Source: Micromonospora craniellae
Lineage (GTDB): Bacteria > Actinomycetota > Actinomycetes > Mycobacteriales > Micromonosporaceae
DNA length: 64,000 nucleotides
Direction: 5' to 3'
Assembly (NCBI RefSeq): GCF_014764405.1
Contig: NZ_CP061725.1
Location: forward strand, 3,534,001-3,598,000
Part shown: positions 18,528 through 26,597 of the stretch, piece by piece
Position numbering within the stretch: the first letter of the stretch is position 1
Layout: each line of letters begins with the position of its first letter
Made by a program: the position numbers and the translations under genes
Notes under the pieces: model-generated
What the model was told of the DNA's origin: nothing
The model's database searches: none
Seen by the model: only the letters and a program-made list of their open reading frames with translations

Positions 18528-19439
18528 TCAGATCGCCAGACACTGGGTGATCACCGTGAGGTGCACCGCGTACTGGGTGACCATGAAGGCCCGGTAGGGG
18601 CGGCGTCGGCGGCTGCGGTCGCCGTGGCTGATCCGGGTCAGCACGCAGACGCTCAGCACCACCGCACCGGCCAACAGTAGTCCGGCCGGCGGTAGCAGGG
18701 TCGGTTCGGTGGCGGCGACCGTGGCCAGTCCTGCCGCCACGAGCAGCGCGCCGGTGGCGAGCAGGCAGCGTGCGAGGCGTTCGGGCAGCACGATCGGCAG
18801 AGTGTGCCGGCCGGCCAGCCGGTCGCCGGCCACGTCCGGCAGGTCCTTGGTCATCCCCACCAGGCCCATCCAGAGCGACAGCGCGACGGCCACCGCGACC
18901 GCCCGTGAGTCCGGTACACCGCCGCCGGCGGCGTACCACCCGGCCAGGTAGGTGACGAGGCCGCCGGCCACCACCACGGCGACGAAGCCGGGCAGGTTGG
19001 CCTTCTGCGGCCGGGGCGCCGCCGAGTAGAGCCAGCCGAGTGCCAGCATGGCCGCCACCAGCACGGCGAAGCCGGGGGAGACGAGCACTCCGAGGGTCAT
19101 CGCGAGCAGGCTGAGGGCGGTTGCCGCGCCACCGGCCGAGGCGGCGGACAGCGCGCCGGTGGCGAGCGGCCGGGCGGACCCGTTGTGCCGGTCCTCGGTG
19201 CGGTCGCAGAGGCCGTTGAGCAGATACACCTGCCAGGTGGCGCAGAGCCAGGCCAGCGCACCGACTGTCAGGTCCCGTACTTCGGGCGGGTGCAACGGCG
19301 GGGCGGCCAGCATCGCCCCGGTCAGAAAGCGGAGCTGGAAGACGGCCTGCACCACCGGACGGCTCTCCGAGAACGAGAGGCCGACGACGCGGGACAGGGA
19401 ACCGCCCGACAGTGGACCCGCAATCGACTGAATGGACAT
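18528..19439 (-). CDS. UbiA-family prenyltransferase
   Basis: A 303-residue integral membrane enzyme with about eight hydrophobic helices. Two Asp-rich motifs typical of UbiA are seen: LLNGLCDRTEDRHNG (first NDxxD-like) and TKDLPDVAGDRLAGRHTLPI (second). UbiA enzymes move a prenyl chain from an isoprenyl diphosphate to an aromatic or other acceptor, using Mg2+. The ATG at 19439 with GAGGGGTG upstream is preferred to an upstream in-frame start at 19475. No prenyl-diphosphate synthase lies nearby, so the chain must come from central metabolism. A role in the adjacent cluster is inference from position only. Confidence 0.88.
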   Translation of the reverse strand: MSIQSIAGPLSGGSLSRVVGLSFSESRPVVQAVFQLRFLTGAMLAAPPLHPPEVRDLTVGALAWLCATWQVYLLNGLCDRTEDRHNGSARPLATGALSAASAGGAATALSLLAMTLGVLVSPGFAVLVAAMLALGWLYSAAPRPQKANLPGFVAVVVAGGLVTYLAGWYAAGGGVPDSRAVAVAVALSLWMGLVGMTKDLPDVAGDRLAGRHTLPIVLPERLARCLLATGALLVAAGLATVAATEPTLLPPAGLLLAGAVVLSVCVLTRISHGDRSRRRRPYRAFMVTQYAVHLTVITQCLAI

Positions 19440-19669
19440 CGGCACCCCTCGAATAGCGACACGGAATTGATGCATCTATCCTCGGTGGGGTAGGTGGCGA
19501 TTCGGCTCCGACAACCACGGGATATCCGTCTGCTACTTTCGTCGTACACCGTCCTCCACCTTCGCCTGGTTAAAGCACCACCTCCGTATCTACCACTACT
19601 GTGGCCAATGCCGGCTGTTTATGGTGACCCTGCGATGCTGTTTCGATCGAGCGGAAGCGAGACGGGGGA

Positions 19670-20335
19670 ATGGCACAGAAGATGATCTGGCCGGTGATGT
19701 CCGCCGGGTACCGGCCGGCACTGCCTGCTGACGAACTGACGATCGCCGTGGTGGTCGACAACGAGGTGACCTGGCGCGGTGTGGCGGCGGTCGTCCAGCA
19801 GGTGCCGAAGGTGCGGTGGACAGCCGGACCGGACGGTGCGGACGTGGTCATCGCCTCGCCCCGGGCCCTGAGCCACGCCGACAGGCTGGGGCGACACGAC
19901 GACGGGCGGCAGCACAAGCTCCTCGTGCTGCTCGACGAGCCGGACCAGGTGGACATCGTGCGGTGGCTGACCCCGGACGGCTACCTGCTGGCTGCGGACC
20001 TGACGCCGGAGTCCCTGCACCGGACCCTGGCGCAGGTGGCCGACGGCCAGTTGGTGGTGCCCGCGGAGCTGAGCCGGCACCTGCTCAAGCTGGCCACCGG
20101 CCCGACGCGGCGGGAACGTGGCCGGGCTCCGGTGCTCACCGCCCGGGAGCGGGAGACACTGGCGCTGCTCGCCGAGGGGCTGAGTAACCGGCAGATCGGC
20201 CGTCGACTCGGTGTCTCGGAACACGGTGCCAAGCGCCTGGTGGGCAGCATCATGACCAAACTGGACTCACCGAACCGCACGCTCGCCGTGGCGATCGCCC
20301 TGCGGGAACGACTCATCCAGGCCGAACCGGCGTAG
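19670..20335 (+). CDS. LuxR-type regulator with degenerate receiver domain
   Basis: A 221-residue protein. The C-terminal LuxR helix-turn-helix is intact (LTARERETLALLAEGLSNRQ, GAKRLVGSIMTKL). The N-terminal 130 residues follow the receiver fold (LTIAVVVDNEVTWRGV) but the acidic pocket and phospho-acceptor are lost: where DVLLLDxxMP is expected it reads GADVVIASPRAL. It is therefore an atypical regulator, likely controlled by a ligand or not at all. It faces the 16-gene operon, and its last 69 bases overlap the phosphopantetheinyl transferase gene end to end. Confidence 0.85.
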   Translation: MAQKMIWPVMSAGYRPALPADELTIAVVVDNEVTWRGVAAVVQQVPKVRWTAGPDGADVVIASPRALSHADRLGRHDDGRQHKLLVLLDEPDQVDIVRWLTPDGYLLAADLTPESLHRTLAQVADGQLVVPAELSRHLLKLATGPTRRERGRAPVLTARERETLALLAEGLSNRQIGRRLGVSEHGAKRLVGSIMTKLDSPNRTLAVAIALRERLIQAEPA

Positions 20336-21046
20336 ACCCGGCCAGGTGCGCATCACCACCCGGTAGTCGGCGGTCCCGGTCAACGCGACCGCGGCCAGGT
20401 GCCGGTCGCCGAGCGTGAGATCCCGCACCACCCACGGGCCGGGCAGGCCGGTCCCACCCCGGCAGCGCAGGCCGCGACCGTACGGGTGCGATCCGGCGAC
20501 CCGTACCGGCAACCCCTGCACCAGCCGTCCACCGCTGGCCTTCACGCAGGCCTCCTTGCGGGTCCAGTAGCGGAGGTACCACCAGTCCCGGGCCGGCCCG
20601 CGCGCGCGGCCGACCCGGGACGCCTCGTCCGGTGGGTAGAACCGCGTCGCCAACCGGCCCACCGGTGACGGCGTGTCGTCCGGGTCGGGGCGGGCGAGGC
20701 GTTCCACGTCGACCCCGACCTCCCGGCCGGTGGTGACCGCCAGCAGGGCCAGGTCGGCGGAGTGGGTCAGGTTGACCTTCGTCTCCGGCCGCCCGAGCAG
20801 CGCCGGCTTCCCGTGCCGACCTCGATGCCAGACCACCTCCTCCGGCGGTACGCCGAGGTAGCCGCCGAGGATCAGCCGACTGGTGGCGTGCGCGTGGACG
20901 TAGCGGCGGCGCAGCCGAGCGTCGCCGAGCCGGTCGGCCCGGCGACGCTCGTGCGGGTCCAGCAGGTGTTCCGGATCCGGATCATCGGGGAGTCGGCGGC
21001 TCAGCGGCATCCGCCAGACGTGGACGACGCCGTCGAGACGCCGCAT
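20267..21046 (-). CDS. Sfp-type 4'-phosphopantetheinyl transferase
   Basis: A 259-residue enzyme that transfers phosphopantetheine from CoA to carrier-protein serines. Motifs are HGKPALLG, LTHSADLALLAVT, VGVDVERL (Mg2+-binding Asp/Glu), FYPPDEA and WTRKEACVKASGGRL. Length and motifs fit the Sfp/EntD class rather than AcpS. It is the last gene of the operon; the ATG overlaps the stop of the condensation-domain gene by one base. It presumably activates the two ACPs of this cluster. Confidence 0.92.
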   Translation of the reverse strand: MRRLDGVVHVWRMPLSRRLPDDPDPEHLLDPHERRRADRLGDARLRRRYVHAHATSRLILGGYLGVPPEEVVWHRGRHGKPALLGRPETKVNLTHSADLALLAVTTGREVGVDVERLARPDPDDTPSPVGRLATRFYPPDEASRVGRARGPARDWWYLRYWTRKEACVKASGGRLVQGLPVRVAGSHPYGRGLRCRGGTGLPGPWVVRDLTLGDRHLAAVALTGTADYRVVMRTWPGLRRFGLDESFPQGDRHGERAVR

Positions 21047-22401
21047 CACGGTGCTCCGGTGGCCGCCAGGACCCGTTCCTGCGCCGTCACCGTCACCAGC
21101 AACTCCTCGATCTCCCGCAGGATCTCGGCGGCGTCGTCGCGGCCGAGCCGGGTGGTGTCGGCCCGTACGGTCAGCTCCAGCCGGTCCGGCCCGTCCTCGA
21201 TCACCTTGAGGAAGAAGGTCAGCTCGTCCACCTCGTACCCGGGACCGAAGGTGAGTTGGCTGGTCGCCCGCGCGGTACGCAGCCGCTCGGCGGTCACCTC
21301 CTCGATCCGGCCGGTGTCCGGCCCTGCCTGACGCAGGTCGTTGAAGTAGCAGGACGGGTCGGCCGTCGCGGCCAGCGTGCCGCGCAGCGCGCTGATCTTC
21401 TGCCGGTCGCTGATCCCGCTGCGGTACGCCTTCATCGCCGTACCCCAGCAACCCTTGACCAGCACGGCGAAGTCCTCGGCGGAGACGTCGATCGTGGCCG
21501 GTACGTCCTGCACCAGGTTGCCGACGTAGCCCCGCAGCTCCGGCCGGTGCCGGTTGCCGGCGATCAGGATCATCGGCACCCGGTCGTGGCCGGTACGCTG
21601 ACCGAGGACCTTTGCGGTGGCCGTGAGCAGCACGACCGAGCTGCCGGTGGCGTACCGGGTGGCGAGGGCGTCCAGGGCCAGCTTGACCGCGCTGGAGTTG
21701 AGCATGGCGACGGCGTACCGGGGCTCGTCCGGCTCGCGGGGCGCGAAGATCGCCGACGGGGCGGTCACCAGTTGCTCCCGCCAGTAGGCCAACGACCGTT
21801 CCTGGACCCGCCGGCCGGGCTCGCTCCGCTCGAACTCGGCCAGCTCGACCGGCTGCATTCCGGGCGGAGGCAGCTCCTCGCCGGCCAGCAGCCGGGCCAG
21901 TTCGGCCCCGAGCACGCGGGTGCCGAGGTAGTCGGTGGCCGCGTGGGACACGCAGGTGATCACCACGCGGGGTGCGCCGTCCAGCACGCCGACGGCGGGC
22001 CGGATCGGCCACTCGGTCGTGTGGTCGAACCGGTGCCCCCGGACCCGCGCCTCCAGGTCGTCCACGAGCGCCCGTGGGTCGGGGTCCTCGGCGGTGGCCT
22101 CGCAGATCTCCACCGGCAGCTCACCGGCGGCCATCACCTGCTGCATCAGGTTCCCGTTTCGGTCCCGATGGAAGAGGGTGCGCAGCGCCTCGTGCCGGCG
22201 GGCCAGGGCGCCCAGCGCGGCTAGCACGCCCGGCAGGTCCACTCCCTCGGGCACCGGCGTGAAGACCGTCGAGTTGTAGAAGGAGGTGTCCGGCATCTGC
22301 CGGTCGATGTCCACCCAGATGCTGCGCTGCCCCAGGGTGGTGGGGGTGAGTACGTCCCGCCCGCCGTCGACGCGTACCGCCTGCCGGGTCATTCGCGCCA
22401 T
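21046..22401 (-). CDS. Free-standing condensation-domain protein
   Basis: A 451-residue stand-alone NRPS-type condensation domain: N-terminal LTPTTLGQRSIWVDIDRQ, HEALRTLFHRDRNG, the active-site loop VSHAATDYLG (an HHxxxDG variant keeping the second His and the Asp) and YVGNLVQDVP near the C-terminus. Such domains join an acyl thioester to an amine or, more rarely, an alcohol. No adenylation or PCP module is present, so in this cluster it could couple the two ACP-bound chains. It overlaps the MATE gene by 13 bases. The exact reaction is inference. Confidence 0.88.
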   Translation of the reverse strand: MARMTRQAVRVDGGRDVLTPTTLGQRSIWVDIDRQMPDTSFYNSTVFTPVPEGVDLPGVLAALGALARRHEALRTLFHRDRNGNLMQQVMAAGELPVEICEATAEDPDPRALVDDLEARVRGHRFDHTTEWPIRPAVGVLDGAPRVVITCVSHAATDYLGTRVLGAELARLLAGEELPPPGMQPVELAEFERSEPGRRVQERSLAYWREQLVTAPSAIFAPREPDEPRYAVAMLNSSAVKLALDALATRYATGSSVVLLTATAKVLGQRTGHDRVPMILIAGNRHRPELRGYVGNLVQDVPATIDVSAEDFAVLVKGCWGTAMKAYRSGISDRQKISALRGTLAATADPSCYFNDLRQAGPDTGRIEEVTAERLRTARATSQLTFGPGYEVDELTFFLKVIEDGPDRLELTVRADTTRLGRDDAAEILREIEELLVTVTAQERVLAATGAP

Positions 22402-23747
22402 GCCGCCGCCTCCCTTGCTTCCTGGTCGTGCTCGGTGGTCTCCGGGGTTGCGGTGCCCGCCCTCCGACGGACGAAGAGGACGGTGGCGAAGACGGCGGCG
22501 ATGCCGAACAGGTTGGCGATCGCGATCGTCCAGTACAGCGGCTCGGGCGCACCGGCGGACCGGGCCAGGTAGCCGCCGACCGCCACGATGCCGCCGAAGT
22601 AGACGACGTTCAGGACGATCGCGAGTGGTCCGCCGCCGACCTGCTCCAGCACCGTGAGCGCGGCGAGGACCAGGCCCATCAGCACGAAGGTGGGTGCGAC
22701 GATGCCGAGGTAGCGGGACGCCTCGGCGGCCACCGCCGGGTCGGCCGCGGTCACCCTGGCCAGCCAGTCCCGACCGGTCCACACCAGCAGGGCGCAGACC
22801 ACGTAGAACCCGGCGGTCACCTGGAGACCGGCGCGTAGCACGCCGGGCATCCGGTGGCTCTCCCCGACCCCCCGGTACTGGTTGGCGACGATCGCGGTGG
22901 CCGCGCCGATCGCCACACCGGCGACGATCACCACGCTCTGCACCACGTACGCCACCGCGAAGCCGGACACCACGGTCGCGCCGAAGGCGCTCACCACCCA
23001 GGTCAGCGCGAAGTTGCTGGCGAAGATCGCCACGTACGACGCGAAGACCGGCAGGCCCACGCCGGCCAGCAGGCCGAGCAGGTCGGGTCGCCAGGCCAGT
23101 GACGTGCCGGGCTGCCAGACGCCGGTACGCCACAGCAGGTAGCCACCGAGTGCGCTGCCGACCACGCCGGACGCGGCGATGGCGATCGGCACCGACCACA
23201 GACCCAGGCCCAGCCCGCCGGGCAGGCCGAGCGCGGCCACGCCGACGACCTCCACGGCGGCGGCGGCGAGCAGCACCGCCGCTCCCTCCCGGGGGCGTCC
23301 CGCACCCCGCAGGGTGGCGCCGCAGAGCACCGACCCGAGCCCGAGCAACGCGGCCAGGCAGACCCACCGGACGAACCACACGAAGTCGCTCTGCGCCCCC
23401 GCGTCGACCCCGAACAACTGGCCCATCCCGGGCGCGGCCAGGCCGAGCAGCAGCAGCACCACGACCGACGCCACGGCGCCGATCCGGGCGAATCCGGCCA
23501 GCGCCCGGATCCGGCTCTCGGCATCGTCGCCGCTGAGCGCCGACGCGACCTGGTTCGGTACGGCGAGCCCGGCGTGCAGGGCGATGATCACGAACATGAT
23601 CGGGGTGAACAACGAGCGGATGTAGAGCGAGTCGTCGCCCATCCGGCTCATCAGGGCGACCACCACGAGCGGGACCAGGACGCCCACCAGGTCGCCGAGG
23701 ACCATCGGCGAGGCCTGGCGCAGCACCTGGCGGCGGTACTCAGTCAT
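22389..23747 (-). CDS. MATE-family efflux transporter
   Basis: A 452-residue membrane protein with twelve predicted helices in two repeats (SPMVLGDLVGVLVPLVVVAL, NQVASALSGDD, GATLRGAGRP, NQYRGVGESH, VLMGLVLAALTVLEQVGGG). MATE proteins export small molecules using Na+ or H+ gradients. Its place inside the operon, overlapping the dehydrogenase stop by 8 bases, suggests export of the cluster product. Confidence 0.88.
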   Translation of the reverse strand: MTEYRRQVLRQASPMVLGDLVGVLVPLVVVALMSRMGDDSLYIRSLFTPIMFVIIALHAGLAVPNQVASALSGDDAESRIRALAGFARIGAVASVVVLLLLGLAAPGMGQLFGVDAGAQSDFVWFVRWVCLAALLGLGSVLCGATLRGAGRPREGAAVLLAAAAVEVVGVAALGLPGGLGLGLWSVPIAIAASGVVGSALGGYLLWRTGVWQPGTSLAWRPDLLGLLAGVGLPVFASYVAIFASNFALTWVVSAFGATVVSGFAVAYVVQSVVIVAGVAIGAATAIVANQYRGVGESHRMPGVLRAGLQVTAGFYVVCALLVWTGRDWLARVTAADPAVAAEASRYLGIVAPTFVLMGLVLAALTVLEQVGGGPLAIVLNVVYFGGIVAVGGYLARSAGAPEPLYWTIAIANLFGIAAVFATVLFVRRRAGTATPETTEHDQEAREAAAWRE

Positions 23748-24891
23748 CGTCGAACCTGCCCTTGGTCAGTGCGTGACACACGGTGAGTCGCTGCACGTTG
23801 CGTGTGCCCTCCATGAACTCGACCCCCCGTGCGTCGCGGGCCAGCTTGTCCAGCCAGGGATGCTCGAAGCGGGAGCCCGGGCCGAGGATCCGCAACGCCT
23901 GCTGGGTGGCCTCCTCGGCGAGCTGGGCGGCCTGCGCCTTGGCGGCCGAGGCGTAGTAGCCGTTGCGGGCATCCCGGTCCACCTCGTGGGCGGCGCGCAG
24001 GATCAGTTGGCGTGTGGTGTGTACGCGATGACCCAGCCGGTCCAGCTCGTCCCGACCTCGCTTCGATTGCGATCGAGCATACTCGATGGCCGCTCGTGCG
24101 ATCCCCAACGCGATGGCGGCCACCCCGGGGCGCAACAGGTTGAACGTCCGCAGTGCGCTCCACATGCCGCGTGCCGAGGCCGGCAGGTGGGCGCCGAGGA
24201 TCCGGCCGGGTGCCACCGGCACGCCGTCGAGGCGGATCGCGCTGATCTGCGCGCCGCGCAGGCCGACGGTATCCAGCGCCTGGGCGTGGTAGCCGGGAGC
24301 CGAGGTCTCGACCAGCACCGCGACCACCCCGAGCGGCCCCGAGCCGGTACGTGCGAAGACCGTGCCCACCTCGGCGCGGGTCGCGTTGCCGACGTACCGC
24401 TTCTCGCCGTGCAGGGTCGCCGACCCGTCCGGCGCCTTACTCAGCCGGGTACTCAGCGACATCGCGTCCGAGCCTCGCGCCGGCTCGGTCAGCGCGAAGA
24501 ACGTCCAGGTGGGACGGGACCGCACCCGCCCGAAGTACCACTCCTGCTGGGTCTCGTCGCCGAGCATCCCGACCAGGACGCCGGAGAGCGAGGCACCCGG
24601 TGACGCGAGGAACATCCCGGCGTCGCCGAAGGCGATCTCCTCGGCGGCGACCACCCGCTCCACGGCGCTACTCCCGTAGTACGTGTACCTGCCGATCCGC
24701 ATCGGGTCCGGTTGCAGGTGCGCGGGGATCATCGTCTTGCCGACGTAGTTCACTGCGGGCAGGTCGAGGTGCCGGTAGACGGTGTCCGGGTCGCGTTCCA
24801 GGTCGAAGGCGTACGGCCGAAGCTCCGTGGCCCACTCCCGGGCGTGCTCGCGCAGCACGCGCAGCCGGTCATCCGGCTCGATGATCGCCAT
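23740..24891 (-). CDS. Acyl-CoA (acyl-ACP) dehydrogenase C
   Basis: A 383-residue flavoenzyme of the acyl-CoA dehydrogenase fold. The FAD-contact motif is canonical (FALTEPARGSDAMSL), and the catalytic base is the expected Glu361 in FMEGTRNVQ. Of the dehydrogenases in this operon it is the most standard. The family removes hydrogens at C2-C3 of an acyl thioester. In lipid-tail clusters with a fatty acyl-AMP ligase, such enzymes act on acyl-ACP to give 2-enoyl or dienoyl chains. ATG at 24891 with GGAG upstream is preferred; the gene overlaps its upstream neighbour by 23 bases. Confidence 0.88.
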   Translation of the reverse strand: MAIIEPDDRLRVLREHAREWATELRPYAFDLERDPDTVYRHLDLPAVNYVGKTMIPAHLQPDPMRIGRYTYYGSSAVERVVAAEEIAFGDAGMFLASPGASLSGVLVGMLGDETQQEWYFGRVRSRPTWTFFALTEPARGSDAMSLSTRLSKAPDGSATLHGEKRYVGNATRAEVGTVFARTGSGPLGVVAVLVETSAPGYHAQALDTVGLRGAQISAIRLDGVPVAPGRILGAHLPASARGMWSALRTFNLLRPGVAAIALGIARAAIEYARSQSKRGRDELDRLGHRVHTTRQLILRAAHEVDRDARNGYYASAAKAQAAQLAEEATQQALRILGPGSRFEHPWLDKLARDARGVEFMEGTRNVQRLTVCHALTKGRFDDD

Positions 24892-25435
24892 GGTCAACTC
24901 CGTCGAGGTACGCGTCGGCCAGTAGTTCGGACAGGTGCGCGATCCCGCCCGGCCCGTCGGTCAGGAAGCCGCCGGCACCGAGCAGCCGCAACGACGCACG
25001 GTCGGCGTCGGTGAGCTGCCGGTGCAGGTGCTCGGCGAGGGACGGGTCCAGGTCGTGCTCCAGCGCGTCGAGGACCGCGGCGACGCCCTGCTGCTCGGTG
25101 ACGATCTCGGCGAGACTGCCCTGGACCAGTTGCTGCTGGATCAGCGGCACACCGCCGGTGGTCCGGCCGGTCAGGTACTCCCGGGCCTGGTCGAGCAGCC
25201 ACTGCGAGACGCCGAGCCGCATCCAGGTCAGGCCGAGCACCCACCCGGCGGGCCGGTTGTCCGTCCCACCGGAGAGGTGCTGCCGCTCGGGCGGGCACAG
25301 CCCGTGTCCGCGCGGCCCGTGCACCGTCTCCGGTGCGCCGGTCGCGGTCGCCAGCGCCGTCCAGCCCGCCACCAGTCCGCCCCGGCGGGCGACCGTCCGG
25401 CAGTCGGCCAGCGCGACCACCGCCTGCGCGGTCAC
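24869..25435 (-). CDS. Acyl-CoA dehydrogenase C-terminal-domain-like protein
   Basis: A 188-residue protein. The helical segment LGVSQWLLDQAREYLTGRTTGGVPLIQQQLVQGSLAEIV follows the four-helix C-terminal bundle of acyl-CoA dehydrogenases, where a G-x-P-I-x-x-x-Q-x-V pattern is common. The N-terminal helical and beta domains that hold most of the substrate and FAD site are absent. The GTG at 25435 overlaps the stop of the KAS-like gene (GTGA), so it is translated as a separate short protein. It may be a structural partner of the full-length dehydrogenases or a decaying gene. Family assignment is by eye. Confidence 0.6.
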   Translation of the reverse strand: MTAQAVVALADCRTVARRGGLVAGWTALATATGAPETVHGPRGHGLCPPERQHLSGGTDNRPAGWVLGLTWMRLGVSQWLLDQAREYLTGRTTGGVPLIQQQLVQGSLAEIVTEQQGVAAVLDALEHDLDPSLAEHLHRQLTDADRASLRLLGAGGFLTDGPGGIAHLSELLADAYLDGVDHGDHRAG

Positions 25436-26304
25436 CACGTCGGGTCCCAGGCGAGCACGTTGAGGTAGCGCAGCACCGGGTCGTACTCGGCCAACACGGT
25501 CCGGCCGGTCAGGTTTCGGGCGGTGGTCCAGATACCGGTGCAGAGCGCGCCCGGTGCGACCCGGTGCACCCGTTCGGCCCGCAGCGCGACCTCGGCGGTG
25601 ACCGGCACGTCGTACCCGGCCACCAGCTCGAACGGTCGGCCGTCGTGGGCCGAGATCTCGTCCAGGACGTCGGCCAGCAGCGCCGCTGCCGCCGCCGGGT
25701 CGACCTCGGTGCGCTGACCGAGCAGCACGCCGGCATCGCCGGGCGCGGTCGGCCGGAAGGCGTACGCGACGGCGATGTCCTCGGCCGGCACCCGCTCGGC
25801 CGCGTCCACCTCCCACGGGAGGTTGCGCTGGTCGAGGACGACCACCGCGGTACGCGCGTCGGCTGGGGCGTCGTGCAGGTGGTCGGCGGCCAGCCGCAGC
25901 GCGGTGAACGGCGCGGTGACACCCTGGTCGCTGACGCAGAACACGGTCGGCCGTCCGGGCGCCGCCTCGACCAGGTAGCACCCGGCCGAGGCCCGGGAGT
26001 CGATGTCCGGGGTGGCGAACGCGAGGACGATCCGGCGCAGCGCGTCCACGCCCGAGGTCAACTCGGCCACCACCGCCGACGCCATCGTCGTGTACGAGGT
26101 GACCTGGGCCCTGGCGAGGAACTCCGGATCGTAGGAGCGGCCGTAGGCGCCCACCATGTCGGCGAGGTAGCGGTCCAGGCCGTCGTCCTCGATCGGCCCG
26201 TTGCCGCGGAAGGTGCGGACGGCGGACGCCGCCGGCCGGACCGGCAGCACCCGCAGGAGGCCGGTCCGGTCGGCGGCGAGCCGTGGTGCGACTGTGGTGA
26301 ACAC
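25432..26304 (-). CDS. KAS III/thiolase-fold-like protein lacking the active-site Cys
   Basis: A 290-residue protein whose layout resembles KAS III (FabH-like) enzymes: FRGNGPIEDDGLDRYLADM, AFATPDIDSRASAGCYLVE and VFCVSDQGVTAPFTALRLAA. The last segment lines up with the nucleophile helix of the neighbouring KAS III (FAVTQHACASGLLAVHLA), but the Cys is replaced by Val. The second-half catalytic His and Asn motifs are not recognisable. I infer a catalytically inactive homologue, maybe a partner subunit similar in idea to chain-length factors. Start and stop overlap or abut neighbours in the operon. The match is by eye and remote. Confidence 0.5.
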   Translation of the reverse strand: MFTTVAPRLAADRTGLLRVLPVRPAASAVRTFRGNGPIEDDGLDRYLADMVGAYGRSYDPEFLARAQVTSYTTMASAVVAELTSGVDALRRIVLAFATPDIDSRASAGCYLVEAAPGRPTVFCVSDQGVTAPFTALRLAADHLHDAPADARTAVVVLDQRNLPWEVDAAERVPAEDIAVAYAFRPTAPGDAGVLLGQRTEVDPAAAAALLADVLDEISAHDGRPFELVAGYDVPVTAEVALRAERVHRVAPGALCTGIWTTARNLTGRTVLAEYDPVLRYLNVLAWDPTW

Positions 26305-26306
26305 GG

Positions 26307-26597
26307 TCAGCGGCTCACGTGCTCGTTGACGTACTCGGAGAGGGTGGTGACGGTCTCGAAGTGCCGCTGTTCCAGGTCGTCCGGGTCGAACTCGGCGCCG
26401 AGCTCGTTCTCCAGTTCGAGCAGCAGCTCCAGCACGCTGGTCGAGTCGAGCCCGAGGTCGTCGAAGAGCCGGGTGTCCGGGGTGATGGTGGCGACGTCCC
26501 GCTTGAGGACGGCGGCGAGCGCGGTGCGGACGCTGGCCACCACGGCCTCGTCCACCGCCGGCGCCTGGGGCTGCCCCTGCACAATCGTCTCGGTCAT
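26307..26597 (-). CDS. Acyl carrier protein 1
   Basis: A 96-residue carrier protein. The phosphopantetheine-accepting Ser lies in DLGLDSTSVLELLLELE, the classical LGxDS motif at the start of helix II. A flexible 20-residue N-terminal tail precedes the four-helix domain. Its start overlaps the decarboxylase stop by 4 bases, so it is co-translated with the LysA-like and ATP-grasp genes. This arrangement mirrors BtrI, the ACP of the butirosin side-chain pathway. Confidence 0.9.
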   Translation of the reverse strand: MTETIVQGQPQAPAVDEAVVASVRTALAAVLKRDVATITPDTRLFDDLGLDSTSVLELLLELENELGAEFDPDDLEQRHFETVTTLSEYVNEHVSR

